Below, in pieces: positions 10,338-31,370 of a stretch of 64,000 nt of DNA. The notes under the pieces were generated by a model, which saw only the letters and a list, made by a program, of their open reading frames with translations, searched no databases and had not been told where the DNA came from. Within the stretch, counting starts at the first letter, position 1; each line of letters starts with the position of its first letter. A program made the position numbers and the translations under genes. This DNA comes from Zoroaster sp. YZ-2022 (lineage: Eukaryota > Echinodermata > Asteroidea > Forcipulatida > Zoroasteridae). The stretch lies in assembly GCA_029582265.1 (NCBI GenBank), contig CM055833.1, forward strand, positions 28,920,288 through 28,984,287, in the 5' to 3' direction.

Positions 10338-10651
10338 TCCTACTACTACAAGGGTCAAAATCAGTCAAAATGTTGATATACTTCCCAAGGTATATTTTTT
10401 CTAGTGCACTTAAAAAGTCAAACACTGTCAAACCTTACGTGTAGTAAGTACATTTACAGGTCAAAATGAGTCAACCGTTTTTTGACTAGTAAAAGCATTG
10501 TCTTGTATTTTTCAGGGTGGTCAAAATGACAGTAAAAACCAGTCAAAAATGCCCCTGTGTGCACATTTGCGTCAACAGTCAAAACAGTCAGTTGACTGAT
10601 TTTAACCTCTGTAGCAACTTCCCACTAAAGTGCAGCTATAGAAGGAGGGTT
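10338..10651. mobile_element. MITE of the GTCAAAA family, copy 1
   Basis: Terminal AACCCTCCTACTAC and AGAAGGAGGGTTAA are inverted. The interior repeats GTCAAAA/TTTTGAC many times and includes CCTTACGTGTAGTAAGTACA and GCCCCTGTGTGCACATTTG. Two further copies lie at 39508-39698 (internally deleted) and 52300-52612. Confidence 0.85.
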
Positions 10652-10928
10652 AAGAAAAACAAAGATTAAGCTGCAGTCTTCATTTATCATTTATTTGGCC
10701 TCATTACATGTATAGTGAGAACTTGTCTGTTTTGGTAAAAAACAAACAAACTACAATTAAGCTTAGAAGCGCTATTTTAAATCAAGTTGTCAACAGTACT
10801 TCAGATGATATGAGTGTAAAATAACATTCAAATTAGTTTTGTACCCATTCGTATTGTGTAATCTTGATTTCTGATGAGCTGCCCATAAACTTGTGAAGTG
10901 TTTCTCTGTGGAAAGTCACATATATGGT

Positions 10929-11275
10929 AGTGTCGTGGCCGAGCGGTCTAGCTTACCGGACTCAAGTTCTGGTGTTAGCAGCAGAATGTGGGTTCGAATC
11001 CCGGCCGTGACACTTGTGTCCTTGAGCAAGACACTTAACCATAATTGCTTCTCTCCACCCAGGGGTTAAATGGGTACCTGTGAGGGCAGAGTTGGTTGAT
11101 TAGCCCTATATGCGCTGTAATGGCAGCAATTGAGCTGTATACTCCCCAGGGAGCTGAGATGGTTTCAGGAATGATTTATGAGCCTTATGAGCAGGGGTAA
11201 TAATATAATGTGCCTTGAGCACCACTCAGTTGGTGGATACGAGTGCTATATAAGTCCACACATTATTATTATTAT
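10929..11275 (+). mobile_element. Leu-tRNA-derived SINE (family B), best-preserved copy
   Basis: The head GTGTCGTGGCCGAGCGGTCT, anticodon-arm sequence CGGACTCAAGTTCTGG and B box GGGTTCGAATCCC reproduce a Leu tRNA with anticodon CAA. The body contains CTTGAGCAAGACACTTAACC and GGTACCTGTGAGGGCAGAG, and the tail is GCTATATAAGTCCACACATT followed by (ATT)n. Its size (~347 bp) matches the 7190 and 54352 copies. Confidence 0.92.
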
Positions 11276-13383
11276 ACAAAAAAAGTGTCTATTTTGTACA
11301 GAATAAAGCGCTGGCATAGAATATACATTTTGTTGTGATTTTGTTTTTATTGAACTCATTCTGTTGTTTTTAAGTTCAATCTCTAACTGAACCTTTTCAA
11401 CACTAGAATTCAAGCAATCATGCATTCGATTCCTACACCTCCAACCTGATGTCCGCTGACCAAGGAGTTTGCTAAATTCCTTTAAAGGAAAGGTAACAAC
11501 ATTAGCAATTACCCGAGTAGGGCCATTCTCTGAAAAGTGAAGCTTTTTTGAAAAAAATTAAGTTAATGCAATTAGCTATTTTATTTGTTTTATCACTGAC
11601 TATAAATGTCTGCAGTTACCGGATTTATTTATTTATTATTTTTTTTCAAAATAAGCCATTTAGTCATACCTTATTTGCATAAATTAGCATAAACATTTTA
11701 AACGTAAAACAATTAACAATTATTACCCAACACCTTTCCTTGCATTTTGAAGAAAGAATGTCTGCAATGCGGTTTAATTATTTTTTTATTCAACCCGACC
11801 ATTGGAAGCCAATGTTCAGTACAGGTCAAACGTTAACATTGAGTTTGCGCATTATTTTGACGGTTTTGTTTTATTTATCGTATGGGCTAGCTAGCTGGTG
11901 TGTAAGTGAAACCATGGAGGTAGAATAAGACCTCCATGGTGAAACCGAGATGCAAAACGGACATTACAAGGTAAGATCACTGACATGTTATTATTGGAAA
12001 GATATGCTGTTTACTACCGCCATTATATATAAAATATATCAGAAACTTTTTAGAAACTGATGACAAAGCAAAGGAGAGGAAAATGTATTCAAGGGAGGTT
12101 TTTAATAATAGGTAAATTTTGGGCAATGCAGAGTGTGTTCGTGCTGTATGTGTTGTATGACTACGTTGTCGTCTGCTGCACGTACAACCTTTTTGTACTC
12201 GCGTGTTATTTATTGTGTTGCACTTTTGTTGTTAAAGTTCAACACTGCAAAATGTCTGAATTAGATATTTAAACATCAGTAACTTTATTACTTCTTGTCA
12301 TGTTGAGGTTTCTCACAAGTCTTAAAGCTACGGTTACCGCGGCTGTAGTTTTTAGGATGCCATAAAATACATGTAACCCACACACCTCTTTATAAACCTA
12401 TCTGGCCGGTCCATCAATCGGCACAGATTAACCAATAGGGTTACACTTCTCTAGCTCATGACGCTTGAAACTAAGTCGGTTACGCGCTCTGCTTTGTATA
12501 CAGGTTCTGTGACCGAATTTCCCCAGTGTGGGTGCTAAGGGTAGGTGGAAAGTATATGGATATATCTGGATCCTGTAGAAAGATGACTGGTTTACTCGGT
12601 GTGGACAGATTAGTGTTCCCATTTGCCATCACCTCGGTCATTTTGTTTCTAAAAATCTTTTTCTACCGCAATCTAAGCGCACAACCCCAGTTGCGTTACA
12701 CAAAAGCATTCCAAATAGGCCATGGTATTAATAATAAACAAAAACTTATCAAAAAAGTTCGGCGTTTCATAGATTGGGGGGGGGGGGGGGTAAGGTCATG
12801 GGTCAAACTCTCTACCGTCCCCCTCGCCCCGCCTCCAGTCGTTCCAAAAAAATAGCTGTCATTGCCAAATGGTTAAACCAATGACTGGTAAAGGCTCTAT
12901 GCACCTAGGCCCTGTATGATATGTTGTTGTTGTTGTGCTTGACATAACAATTAGCCTATTCCCATGTTCATTGAACTTTATCTTCCCCATAATTCTGGTG
13001 GGTGAATAACCCATCTTGTACCGCAATCATCACATTGTCCAAATTAGCTGATCCTGTGCTTCCGTGGTCCGATCTGCACACTTGAATGGAAGCCACCCTT
13101 TCAGAAACCCACTGGGGGAAGGAATACTGCCACCTATTGACCAGTTTAAGAAATTATAAAACGTGTTTTTCCCACTTTCTATGGAAAATTAAATACTGTG
13201 GTCGATTTTGATGAAAATTAACTTTAAGGTGACTTAAAGGTGTAAAGCTGATGATGGAAGCTCAATCTTCCCTAGATATAACTGATTTCTGTTAAATTAT
13301 TTTCAATGAGTTTATCAATTCCACATTAGAATAAATACAGCTACTCTGAATGCATTTATGTTAATATGTTAATTGGATTGTTT
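11276..13383. other. Intergenic DNA, repeats only
   Basis: No exon was recognised. A GGTACAACATTGG-type element end begins near 11479. A perfect 10-bp inverted repeat ACCATGGAGG...CCTCCATGGT with a 10-nt loop lies at 911-940 of this kilobase (11911-11940). A run of about 17 G is near 12777. Open frames at 12060-12272 and 12526-12855 show no domain signature. Confidence 0.5.
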
Positions 13384-13399
13384 AATAATTCAATAAAAT

Positions 13400-13708
13400 C
13401 ATCGGATTTGTGTTCTGATGGCTGAGTCGTCAGAGTGTGTGGGTTCGAATCCTTGCCGCGACCATGGTGCTTGTGTCCTTGAGCAAGACACTTTACCATA
13501 ATTGCTGCGAGGGCCGAATTGAACCCAGCCACTGGGGATGCACAAGCCAGTGCATGCTTAGTGCCGGTCCCAAGCCCGGATAAATGGGAGGGTTGCGTCA
13601 GGAAGGGCATCCGGCGTAAAACCTATGCCAAATCAAATATGCGGATCATGATCCGCTGTGCATGTGGCGACCCCTAACGGGAGCAGCCGAAAGAGGAAGA
13701 AGAAGAAG
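13400..13708 (+). mobile_element. Chimeric retroelement: SINE head fused to RTE-like LINE tail
   Basis: The left part (13400-13507) is a 5'-truncated family B SINE (GGGTTCGAATCCTTGC; CTTGAGCAAGACACTTTACC). It switches without a gap to a tail containing GGAAGGGCATCCGGCGTAAA and CGACCCCTAACGGGAGCAGC and ending (GAA)n, which I recognise as an RTE-type LINE 3' end. A perfect 16-bp duplication AATAATTCAATAAAAT (13384-13399 and 13709-13724) brackets the whole, showing one insertion event. Confidence 0.85.
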
Positions 13709-13724
13709 AATAATTCAATAAAAT

Positions 13725-14437
13725 AAGCCTACTTGTAGAATAAGTATTTGGCAACAGTACCAATATTCATATAATTTCTGCATAAAAAAGGTAATTTTGA
13801 AGGAGGGCTTTGATAAATAGCCTATATTGTAAACACAGCATTATTCCGGATAAACAAAAAATTAAATCACTGATACCAACACAATTTTGTTCACAGCGTT
13901 TTTAATTTCACTTGAAAGCATTTTAAATATTATTCGGTATTGCAATACAGATACAGATTTTGATTTCTAAATATACATTAAATTTGACCCCCTAAAATTG
14001 GTGCACACACAAGCATTTCGCTGTTTCCATAGAAGACGAATCGATAGATTTGGTGATGCTGCGAACCAGCCGCTCATTCTGTCAAAAAACAAATAATTAC
14101 ACAAAAATAATACTTGAAATGCACCTCTAACTCTGGATCTTGCTAGGAGGATCAAAGGTAGATTATATCCCGCTAAGGTGATCGAAGGAGTATTAAGTGT
14201 TAAAACAGTGTTCAATTCTCGGTCCCCTACAGGCAGTGCTACCACTTATTGTCAAGCTTTTTTTTATTGAGTTTCAAGGTGTATATTGCAATAAGCCTAT
14301 AATCTCTCTGAGTTGCAGCCCGATTACTGAAAAAGCTAAAAAGAGAATAATGCGAGAAGAGGTTAAATAACCCAAAGAATATACTGGTTTAAATACGAAA
14401 ATAAATTGTGCAGTTACATCTGGATAGTGAGTGTATA
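13725..14437. other. Intergenic DNA, nothing recognised
   Basis: AT-rich sequence between the chimeric retroelement and a small MITE. Open frames here are short and lack any recognisable motif. Confidence 0.5.
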
Positions 14438-14560
14438 CTGCAAAAACCGTGGTGTTAAAAACTGCACCATTGGTGTTTATATTAGGCAACTCGCACAATA
14501 TAAACACCGTGGAAGAATAAAGTTGACACTAGTGTTATTTTAACACCTCAGTTTTTGCAG
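14438..14560. mobile_element. Small MITE with CTGCAAAAAC ends, copy 1
   Basis: CTGCAAAAACCGTGGTGTTA at the left is matched by TTTTAACACCTCAGTTTTTGCAG (first 20 bases TTTTAACACCTCAGTTTTTG) at the right, enclosing ~120 bp with inner inverted GGTGTTTATATT/AATATAAACACC. A diverged copy occurs at 30382-30505. Confidence 0.8.
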
Positions 14561-14804
14561 GTTACGTAGACAATACTGTGGGTGACTACTACATTGTAAG
14601 AGCAATTATGCACTACTTTTTTGTTCATTGTTTTGGATACATAATCGCTTCCAATGTCATGACTTGATAAATTGTTAATCAGTTAATGAACTATAGTTGA
14701 TACATTGTTTTGACTGGCTTATAGGTCTTTAAACCCTGACTAACCGTTAAAATTAGAGGAAAAAAACTGTCATTGCTATTAATTAAACTAAGTAATGTTT
14801 TTTG

Positions 14805-15040
14805 CTCTATATGTAAGATATTTTAACCTTAACAGATCGCAAAATTGAATCAATGGTACATTGTATTTTTTTGAAATCAATTATATAAATAACACGACTA
14901 CTCTATATGTAAGATATTTTAACCTTACTGCTTTTGTTCAGGAATATTACAAATGATTAATATGCCACCGTACCGTCCAGACAGATCGCAAAATTGAATC
15001 AATTGTACACTGTATTATTTTGAAATCAGTGATATAAAAA
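14805..15040. repeat. Local direct duplication with an insertion in the second copy
   Basis: CTCTATATGTAAGATATTTT starts both copies (14805 and 14901), and both continue to GATCGCAAAATTGAATCAA. The second copy has ~58 extra bases (CTGCTTTTGTTCAGGAATAT and onward) after TTAACCTTA. Non-coding. Confidence 0.85.
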
Positions 15041-15372
15041 AAAGGACAACTAAATTGCAATGTTTCATTTAAAATTCAACCATTTTGACGCCGTGACGAG
15101 TTTTACATTGCTTTAGTGTATATTGCTATAGAGCCGTATTGATGTATAATAGTACATACCTTGTCATGGTATACGCCCTTCGCACTTCCAGCGTTGCATC
15201 GTCATTTAATTTACATAATAATGGCACCTTGCGGTTTTGAGAGCGCTTAAAAGTAGACAGTTGGAATATTTATACATTTGTACAAATCAATGTAGCCTAT
15301 AAAAAGAAAATCATCTAGAAAACAAGTATTGCTATCAAACGCTCTCAAATAATATTGCAATGAACTGACTGA
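15041..15372 (-). other. Probable 3' untranslated region of the TEX26-like gene
   Basis: Downstream of the TEX26-like stop. On the minus strand an ATTAAA (complement of 15203-15208) is a possible polyadenylation signal; no AATAAA is seen nearby. Assignment is inferred from position only. Confidence 0.35.
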
Positions 15373-24641
<9,269 letters not shown>

Positions 24642-24900
24642 TATTACGTTTCACCTGTTACCATATTTCCCTAGCCATAGGCTTTATTACGTCAACAATT
24701 GGGTTACCCCGCTCTGCACCCATTGACCAAAGTTTACCTCGCCGGTGCGGGTAACAATACCTGTGCGTTGTTACTATGGGACAGCGTCGGTTGCCAAGAG
24801 GTTGCCCTTGTTATCAACAGATGGCGCTATTCAATCTAATAGATACAGTATGCACGCGCGCCCACACTGCACCGTACCGAGAAACTAATTCGGCTCAATG
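24642..24900 (-). promoter_or_regulatory. Probable promoter region of the TEX26-like gene with X-box-like site
   Basis: CpG-containing sequence upstream of the start codon. GTTACTATGGGACA (24770-24783) resembles an RFX X-box (GTTRCC-N2-GGYAAC) with mismatches, about 130 bp upstream. If the gene is ciliary, RFX control would be expected, but the match is imperfect. Confidence 0.35.
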
Positions 24901-27160
24901 TTTACAAACATAAGGAAACGGATTTTATTATTTTTCAGGGTCTTACGTACTTGACCAGACCGCGGATGGCGCCACAGATTAGGGGAAATTGAAGTCACTT
25001 CAGACAGCACTGGATTACACCACGTTTCGCGGTCTATATTATTTTTATACTATAGCTGTGCAACCCAAAATCGGAAATCCCGCCCGCGTACCCGGCCTCA
25101 CCAGGCACGTGCGTGGCTAGTAAGATAAAACCCCAACAAGAATATTCTGTCCCTGCGGTGTAATTATTGTGGGTTATTATAGCCATGTTTTGACTCAATT
25201 TCGGACCATGGAAGTCTAAGGGTATTCAGTACCACGTACACGCGGTTAAACAAGGACTTTAAAGTCACGTAATTTTGTTTCGCAATTTGGTTTTGTTAAG
25301 TTTTTTTTGCTTTAAAGCGCAAGCCAATTAGGCTAGACACGTTGGTCAAATGTCTGTAAATGCATCCTTACTTCAAACGAATCAAGAGATATGTACACAA
25401 ATCAACACGTGAACGTTTCAGCTTATTTTGTAGTATACGCATTCAGAGTTATTGTATTCATTCCAACGTAGAATTTACGTCTCTGTAAACCATAACAATT
25501 CATTTTTGCTAAATAATTTCATTAATTTGAATAAAATGAAAGCACTTTGGACAGTATACAAATTTATGCCAACTATCACAACATATGGGCAGCAATCCTG
25601 GGGGCGTGTCTGTCCCCCAAGATTTACGACCTGGGGTGGGGGATTATTACATTATTCAATTTTATATTATCTATTCAGCCAAAACAATGTTTTAAGGAAA
25701 AGAAATCCGTGCCAACATTCCCAATATAGCGTCTAGTCAGAACGAAACAAACATCAGTATTATTTTTAGCATCTTTATAAACACAGACAATGAAAACAAA
25801 AATAATAGAACCCCAAAAATGAATACCTCAGAAACTGAAAGGGGAATTTTTTGTATATTTTGTTTTCTCGTTTATATATTTTTAGTTGTTTGTTTTGGTT
25901 TTTGGGGGTTACTTCACTACACATACTATAATAACTTTTGCAAAATACTACTTAATTTGACGATTGGCGGCTGATACTGAGAATTTAAAATGTTAAAATT
26001 AATACTATGCGATTATTGTCAAATAAGAGCGTTTTACTGGACCTGCATTGGTCTTCCATAGAGCACAGAGTAATAGCAAAATGTATACGTCAATATTTCG
26101 TTCTCACTTTTGTTTTTTTAACGTAGTCTCTTCTTGAAGTAAGCCTATCCTTCCAGCCGGTGTAATTGTTTCCTATGATATAAACGATATTATTTTTTTA
26201 TATTGCAATTTCTTTATTGAAATTACCTTCGTTTATCCTATAGGGTTATAATTACGTGCCCGGTACTCGGACATGTGAAACTCATCTCAGCCCATTCAGT
26301 CTTCTACTTCATTCATTATGTGTCTACCACCGGTAGACCTATACTTGAACTGTTAATGTAAATTGGTTCATGTTTAGGTCTAAAAAAATGTACTTATGGC
26401 AAACATTAGCCTATATAAATTGTTGAAGTTGAAATACCAGATTGTCGAAAGTCAGCAGCTCCCTATATTATTTCCCCTATTTGGCCTTAGCGTGATCTCT
26501 TCTCAAAGAAGGCTATCCGCCGTCCGGCCACGGACTTGAGGCTCGTACATTATTCCCACAATCAATGTAAGGTATATGCCTACTTGTTTCACGTCTATCT
26601 CTGTTTTTGGTTTTGTTTAGAGTCTAGTTTTCCGCCCACGATGACGCCTATTAGCCTATATTCTGGATATATCATTATCTCAGTTTCCCAATAAGTGTCT
26701 TGCGTGCAAACTAGTCAACAAAAACAATCATGTTGGATGTGAACGAGACGAATGTTACAGCGTAAAGCACCGTTTTTAGTTTTGGGATGTCTTGCCAAAT
26801 AGCATTTTCCCATACGCGCCAAAACGTGCCGAAACTATGGGGCCTGGCAAAACCAAGGTTGTCTGGTAAACCAACAGTGAGTAGTTATCCTGTTTGTGGA
26901 CTGCGGTAGATGAGAAAACAAAAAATGCAGATAACTACAAACACAAAAACATATAGGCCCCAAAGTCGAAATAATAAATATTCAGTTCCATAGATCGAAT
27001 TTTTTGTCACCATGCAATAATGAACTGTGCGTTTCCTCCTCCCCGTGCCCCACTCCCGTTCAGATTAGCAAATCGACGGCCCAAAAAAAAAAAAAAAAGA
27101 AGATTTTACCGTTTACGTTTCTTCATAGATTAGGCCTATAAGGTGAACAACGTGTTTGGG
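24901..27160. other. Intergenic DNA between TEX26-like and FREM2, nothing recognised
   Basis: No exon, RNA gene or complete transposon recognised. A poly-A run lies at 27082-27097. Confidence 0.5.
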
Positions 27161-27170
27161 CGTAAGATTG

Positions 27171-27484
27171 GGCGTGTTAGTAGCCCCAACTGTATTATTT
27201 TGTGTAAGTCAGAAGAAGAGAATGTGCCTCATTTATTTTTCAATTGTGCTTTTGTTCACACCGAGTTATGTTCAAGAATGGCTGGCATCTAAAGTCACGG
27301 GCAATGTAATTTTTGTTAAGTATTTACCATTATATTTGGCTACAATATTTATGATCCTGTTTTGTCGATAAACCACTTAATTATTTTAGGTAAACAGTAT
27401 ATTTATAAATGTAAATATGAAGAAAAACTTAGTTATGTTAAAAGAGAATTTAATTTAATATTGCACAAAGAAGGGATAAACTAG
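27171..27484 (+). pseudogene. Degenerate C-terminus of a LINE polyprotein
   Basis: One frame reads SSPNCIILCKSEEENVPHLF and FNCAFVHTELCSRM before a stop, matching the C-x-x-(C/I)...E-x-x-x-H-L-F-x-x-C zinc-knuckle pattern at the end of L1-like reverse-transcriptase proteins. After a broken stretch, another segment reads NHLIILGKQYIYKCKYEEKL and ends EGIN-stop at 27482, again typical of LINE termini. Stops and frame shifts show it is dead. No upstream RT is present. Confidence 0.65.
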
Positions 27485-28657
27485 AAATTCATCAACGAAA
27501 GTGGCATTGTTTCAGAAATACTTAAAAATTATTTAATTGTTTAGCATTGTCTTACCTGTAATGTTTTTATAAATTGTTTTAAAATATTTTGTCTTACAGG
27601 TATATATTTTTTATAATTTAATATTGCTTGACTGAATAAATAAATAAAAAAGTAAATAAATAAATAAATAAGTTTGGGGCGTTCTATCTAGTACCTATCG
27701 TGTAGAGAGAAGGGCGAGGGAAGAGGTTGGTTAACCCCACTAAGTCAGATTCATCACAGGCCTGATGCCAAGTTCAAGAAGAGCCATATTTGGTTGGATT
27801 TATTTCCTATGAATATATTATTGTGGTTCAAGTTAATGTAAAGTGCCAAGACATTTGGCATTGTTATATCTACCTGTAAAATGTCACGCCGTCAATTCTA
27901 AAAATATCATTTTCCGTGATGAACCACCACAACGTAGAAATCATGTTCACAGATTATTTGGAAGAAAACAAATTTCCATTATAACTGTACATCCAATATC
28001 TTCATTTTTTCAGAAGTAGGCATATAACAGTAAATATTATTTTTATTTCCTTTTCACGACTTCCAAGTAAATAATAGTATTTTTCTATATATTCTGTTCA
28101 GGGAAGTCAAGTTCAAAATTGTGTTTACACTCCGTTTCCATGTCTAATGTATCGTGAGCTGTATAGACCCTTACCAATAACAATGCTGCCATCTTTGTCA
28201 TATTCCCTGCATGCACAATGTTAATGACAGTTCTAATTCTCATTTCATAAAAAGGTGCCAGACTATTTTTCCTTCCAGCCTCGGTTTGGTTACATTGATT
28301 TGAATGAAAGAAAAAAACAAGATGACCACACCATAATAAAGGTCTATTGTCCATTATTTCGATCTACCGATATAAACCATCCATATGTATTTCTAACTGT
28401 AGCCTTTGCTCCAGACATCAGAACTAAATCGTCTCTGATTGGAACCTTCCAGTGTTAAGGACGAGTTGTCATCACTTCACCATTCCCGCCTTGTTTGAGC
28501 ACAGATGCATGGCGGGCACTGCCACTTCCCGAGATAATCAGAAAGAGGGAAAAGCCCGACAAGCATTTTCCTCCAGATAGTTAGCAAATAACGTCAACAG
28601 AAATCATGATCTTGCATTTTATTATTGCTCCTGTTCACAAAGGATTACAGTGAATAT
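27485..28657. other. Intergenic DNA with (TAAA)n tract
   Basis: A TAAATAAATAAATAAG tract lies at 27637-27672, perhaps the tail of the LINE fragment. The remainder has no recognised feature. Confidence 0.5.
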
Positions 28658-28936
28658 GGGCGGATCCAGAACATTTTTTAGGGGGGGGGGGCTGAGAATC
28701 AAAAACAATTATTTTTCAGTTCTACAAAAATTACAATGAAATAATCAAAGGGAGAGAAAAACAAAGCACAGTGAGGGGGAAATGAGAGTGCGTTCTCCCC
28801 TCCCCTCCCTCTCTCTCACCCTCTCTCTCTCTCTCTCTCTTTTTCTCTCTCTTTTTATTTTATTAAAAAAATTATTTTTTAACGATTTTAGGGGGGGCTA
28901 CAGCTCCCTTAGCCCCCCCCCCCCTGGATCCGCCAA
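28658..28936. mobile_element. MITE with GGCGGATCC ends, copy 1
   Basis: GGGCGGATCCAGAACATTTT at the left and CCTGGATCCGCCAATGG at the right are inverted, each followed inward by long G/C homopolymers. The interior holds (CT)n and TTACAATGAAATAATCAAAG. An inverted second copy is at 34242-34543. Confidence 0.88.
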
Positions 28937-29424
28937 TGGTGAACTCAAATAAGAATAGGAAAATGATGCAAAATGGCATGAATGACCCAGCTCAATAAGG
29001 CGTTGTCCAAATCAGATACGTTGAGGAAATGTAATGACGCCCTATCGTGTTTCAATGTCAACACGTGCACAACTGGGTGTTTTATAGTTGGGCTGCGTGT
29101 GTGTTTCATATTCCGTTGCTCCACATACAAATGAATGAATTACACACAATCATAAGTGTGTATTTTCTATTTTGTTGGGTATTCAGTAAGGGAAAATCCA
29201 AGAAGGATTCTTTGGCATTTTGGTTAGGGGTAGGCCTACCATAGGTCTCATCGAATAGGTGAATGTAATAAATAAACAAAACCTTGGAGAAACAAAATCA
29301 CACCGAAATATAATCCCGGAGCTGAACTGTCATGGGGACAAGTTGGTTAACTAGGGAGGTTATCCTTGCCCGCCCCTCTCCCCTCCCCCTCCTTTTTGTC
29401 GAGTATGCTTTGGTTTAGACAAAA

Positions 29425-29800
29425 CTAAAGCCTTTATACACTATTGGTAATCTCGAAAAACATAAAATGATCTCAGATTAACATGAAACTTACTTGGTGT
29501 ATAAAGTCGATGATGGTATCAAACATCCCTTGAAATGTTGACGTCTATGATATTATAATTTAAGTAAATTTAATCAGATTATTTTTCAAATGAGTGTTGT
29601 CTCTTCAGGAGACGTAAATTCCACGTTGGAATGAATACTACAAATCTGAATAATGTTTCACTTTTTCTCGGTAACGCCACAATGAAAACAGCTGAAACTG
29701 TAACAAGTTGGTTTTTACATTTTGATTCTTATTATTTTATATGGATGCATTTAGAGACATTTTTACCAAACTTTGGTCCTCACTTCTGGTTAATACACCA
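29425..29800 (+). mobile_element. Dispersed repeat family M1, most complete copy
   Basis: Starts TACACTATTGGTAATCTCG and runs through ACTTACTTGGTGTATAAAGT, GATGGTATCAAACATC, AGACGTAAATTCCACGTTGG and ATATGGATGCATTTAGAGAC to TTTTTACCAAACT. It defines the order of blocks seen at six other sites. No coding capacity. Confidence 0.8.
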
Positions 29801-30381
29801 CTAAGGTTACCTGGGTTTTTGTACTGTACAGGAAATTATAAATGAAACTCTGAAAAGAAAACACATTACAATTAAGCCATTACATCCTTGGAAATGCAGA
29901 CGCTCTGACCACTGCAGCCAACCTCTTCCTGCAGTTTATCAGTAGCGAATCGGAAGAAAACAACTTTAAAATTAGTATCGGTAACCACATCCAGGATTTG
30001 TGTTTTAAAGTTACATCATAGTTTATTTAGCTAGGTTCTTGTTTAAATACAGATTAAAGGTCGTTATGTACATTAATACGTAGTGCTGAATTGATGATAG
30101 TATATGGGCTATTTATTAGGGTTTAAAATCAACCTGAAATATTTTGTTTGATTGTTGAATTCGGCTAAATATTTATTATTATAATTGTTAATATTTGTAG
30201 CTTTGCATAGTGAAGAGGATAAGTAAAGACTGTTTGCGGTGACACCATGTGAAATACTCAACTGAATAGTAATTAGTTGTGAAAAGAACTGCACAACTCG
30301 CAGTTTTGAGTTTCGAGTTTATAATTTATGTTTGTTTCTTTGTCGTTGCTTCCCGCTCTTATTGAGTGACAGGGACCTATA
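29801..30381. other. Intergenic DNA; short dispersed similarity
   Basis: TTTGTAGCTTTGCATAGTGA and GCGGTGACACCATGTG (about 30187-30252) recur inverted at 33660-33722. Otherwise nothing recognised. Confidence 0.45.
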
Positions 30382-30505
30382 CTGCAAAATCTGCTAAAAC
30401 TACACCAATGGTGTTCATATCAGGCAACTTGCCCAATTTGAACATTATGGGGAAAATATAAATCACACCACTGGTGTTATTTTAACACCCTCGTTTTTCT
30501 CTGGG
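30382..30505. mobile_element. Small MITE with CTGCAAAA ends, copy 2
   Basis: Diverged relative of 14438-14560, sharing CACCAATGGTGTTCATAT, GGCAACTTGCCCAAT and GGTGTTATTTTAACACC. The right terminal repeat is eroded. Confidence 0.7.
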
Positions 30506-30853
30506 TAAGGGGTCCCTTGGGTTTGGTTTCTTTTGTCCTGGAGCTGGTCCCCGTTGCTAACCGGGTGTCCCAGTTATTGTGGATACCACTTATAAAGGCA
30601 CTGTAAAAATGCTGTTTAGAATTTAAACACATGCAAAACCGTTTACAATAAACGCGCTTATACTATAGAAATGCGTTTAAATGCTAAACGGCTATCCTCT
30701 GTACATGTCACAAAGCTAACCTGCTTAGCTTTTTGACACCTGTTCATATGGTATTTAGCATTCAAACACACATCACAGTCCAGTCAAAGTATCAACATTT
30801 CATCCCAATATTGAAATCATCCATATGAGGTGTTGTTAAGTTCAGTCGTCTTA

Positions 30854-31370
30854 GGGGCCGTTCACAATTATCAACATTTTCACAAGTGTACAAAGAGTAC
30901 ACTTTTTCAGACCCCCCTCCCCCCCCTTTAAGTGTACAAAATAAAATGTTGATTTCAAACAATAGATTTGTGTTCAAAAGTAATGTATTCAGGCAAAGTA
31001 TAATATACAGTCAGTCTGCAGCAAATATTTCATCTGACATATATTTCATCTGACATGAATACGCAAATAGAGGTAGGCCTATCTACTACTGTATGTTTCT
31101 CAAAAAGGGCATGCTGGCCAAGTTGGCCGTTACGAGAGCGTTTTTTGAAGGAACATTGCGGCAATCTCGACAGGGCATCACGGCATTGGCCGCGGTGGCC
31201 GCGGTTAAGATCGAGGCCTACGATCTTTCTGGGCGTTGGCCGTGTATTTCGCGCCGTTTTTACAAATCGACATTTTTACTTTTTGAAAAAGCGTACGCGG
31301 CGCCTTAACCCCCTCCCCCCAGCGTACGGTTTGTACGCTCGTGAAAATGTTGATAATTGTGAACGGCCCC
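30854..31370. mobile_element. Harbinger-like non-autonomous DNA transposon with TTA duplication
   Basis: A perfect 30-bp terminal inverted repeat starts GGGGCCGTTCACAATTATCA on both strands and continues imperfectly to about 50 bp. TTA sits immediately outside both ends (30851-30853, 31371-31373). A 3-bp TWA duplication and GGGCC-type ends are hallmarks of PIF/Harbinger. The 517-bp element is GC-rich inside but encodes no recognisable transposase. Confidence 0.9.

Noticed and set aside
10929..11010. Possible genuine tRNA-Leu(CAA) gene
   Set aside because: The head resembles Leu(CAA), but stem pairing is incomplete, it is fused to a SINE body, and it lacks an immediate Pol III terminator; the same unit is repeated five times.
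12526..12855. 109-codon open frame in the KIF4/TEX26-like intergenic region
   Set aside because: It reads through a poly-G run, has one hydrophobic stretch by chance composition and no homologous features I recognise.
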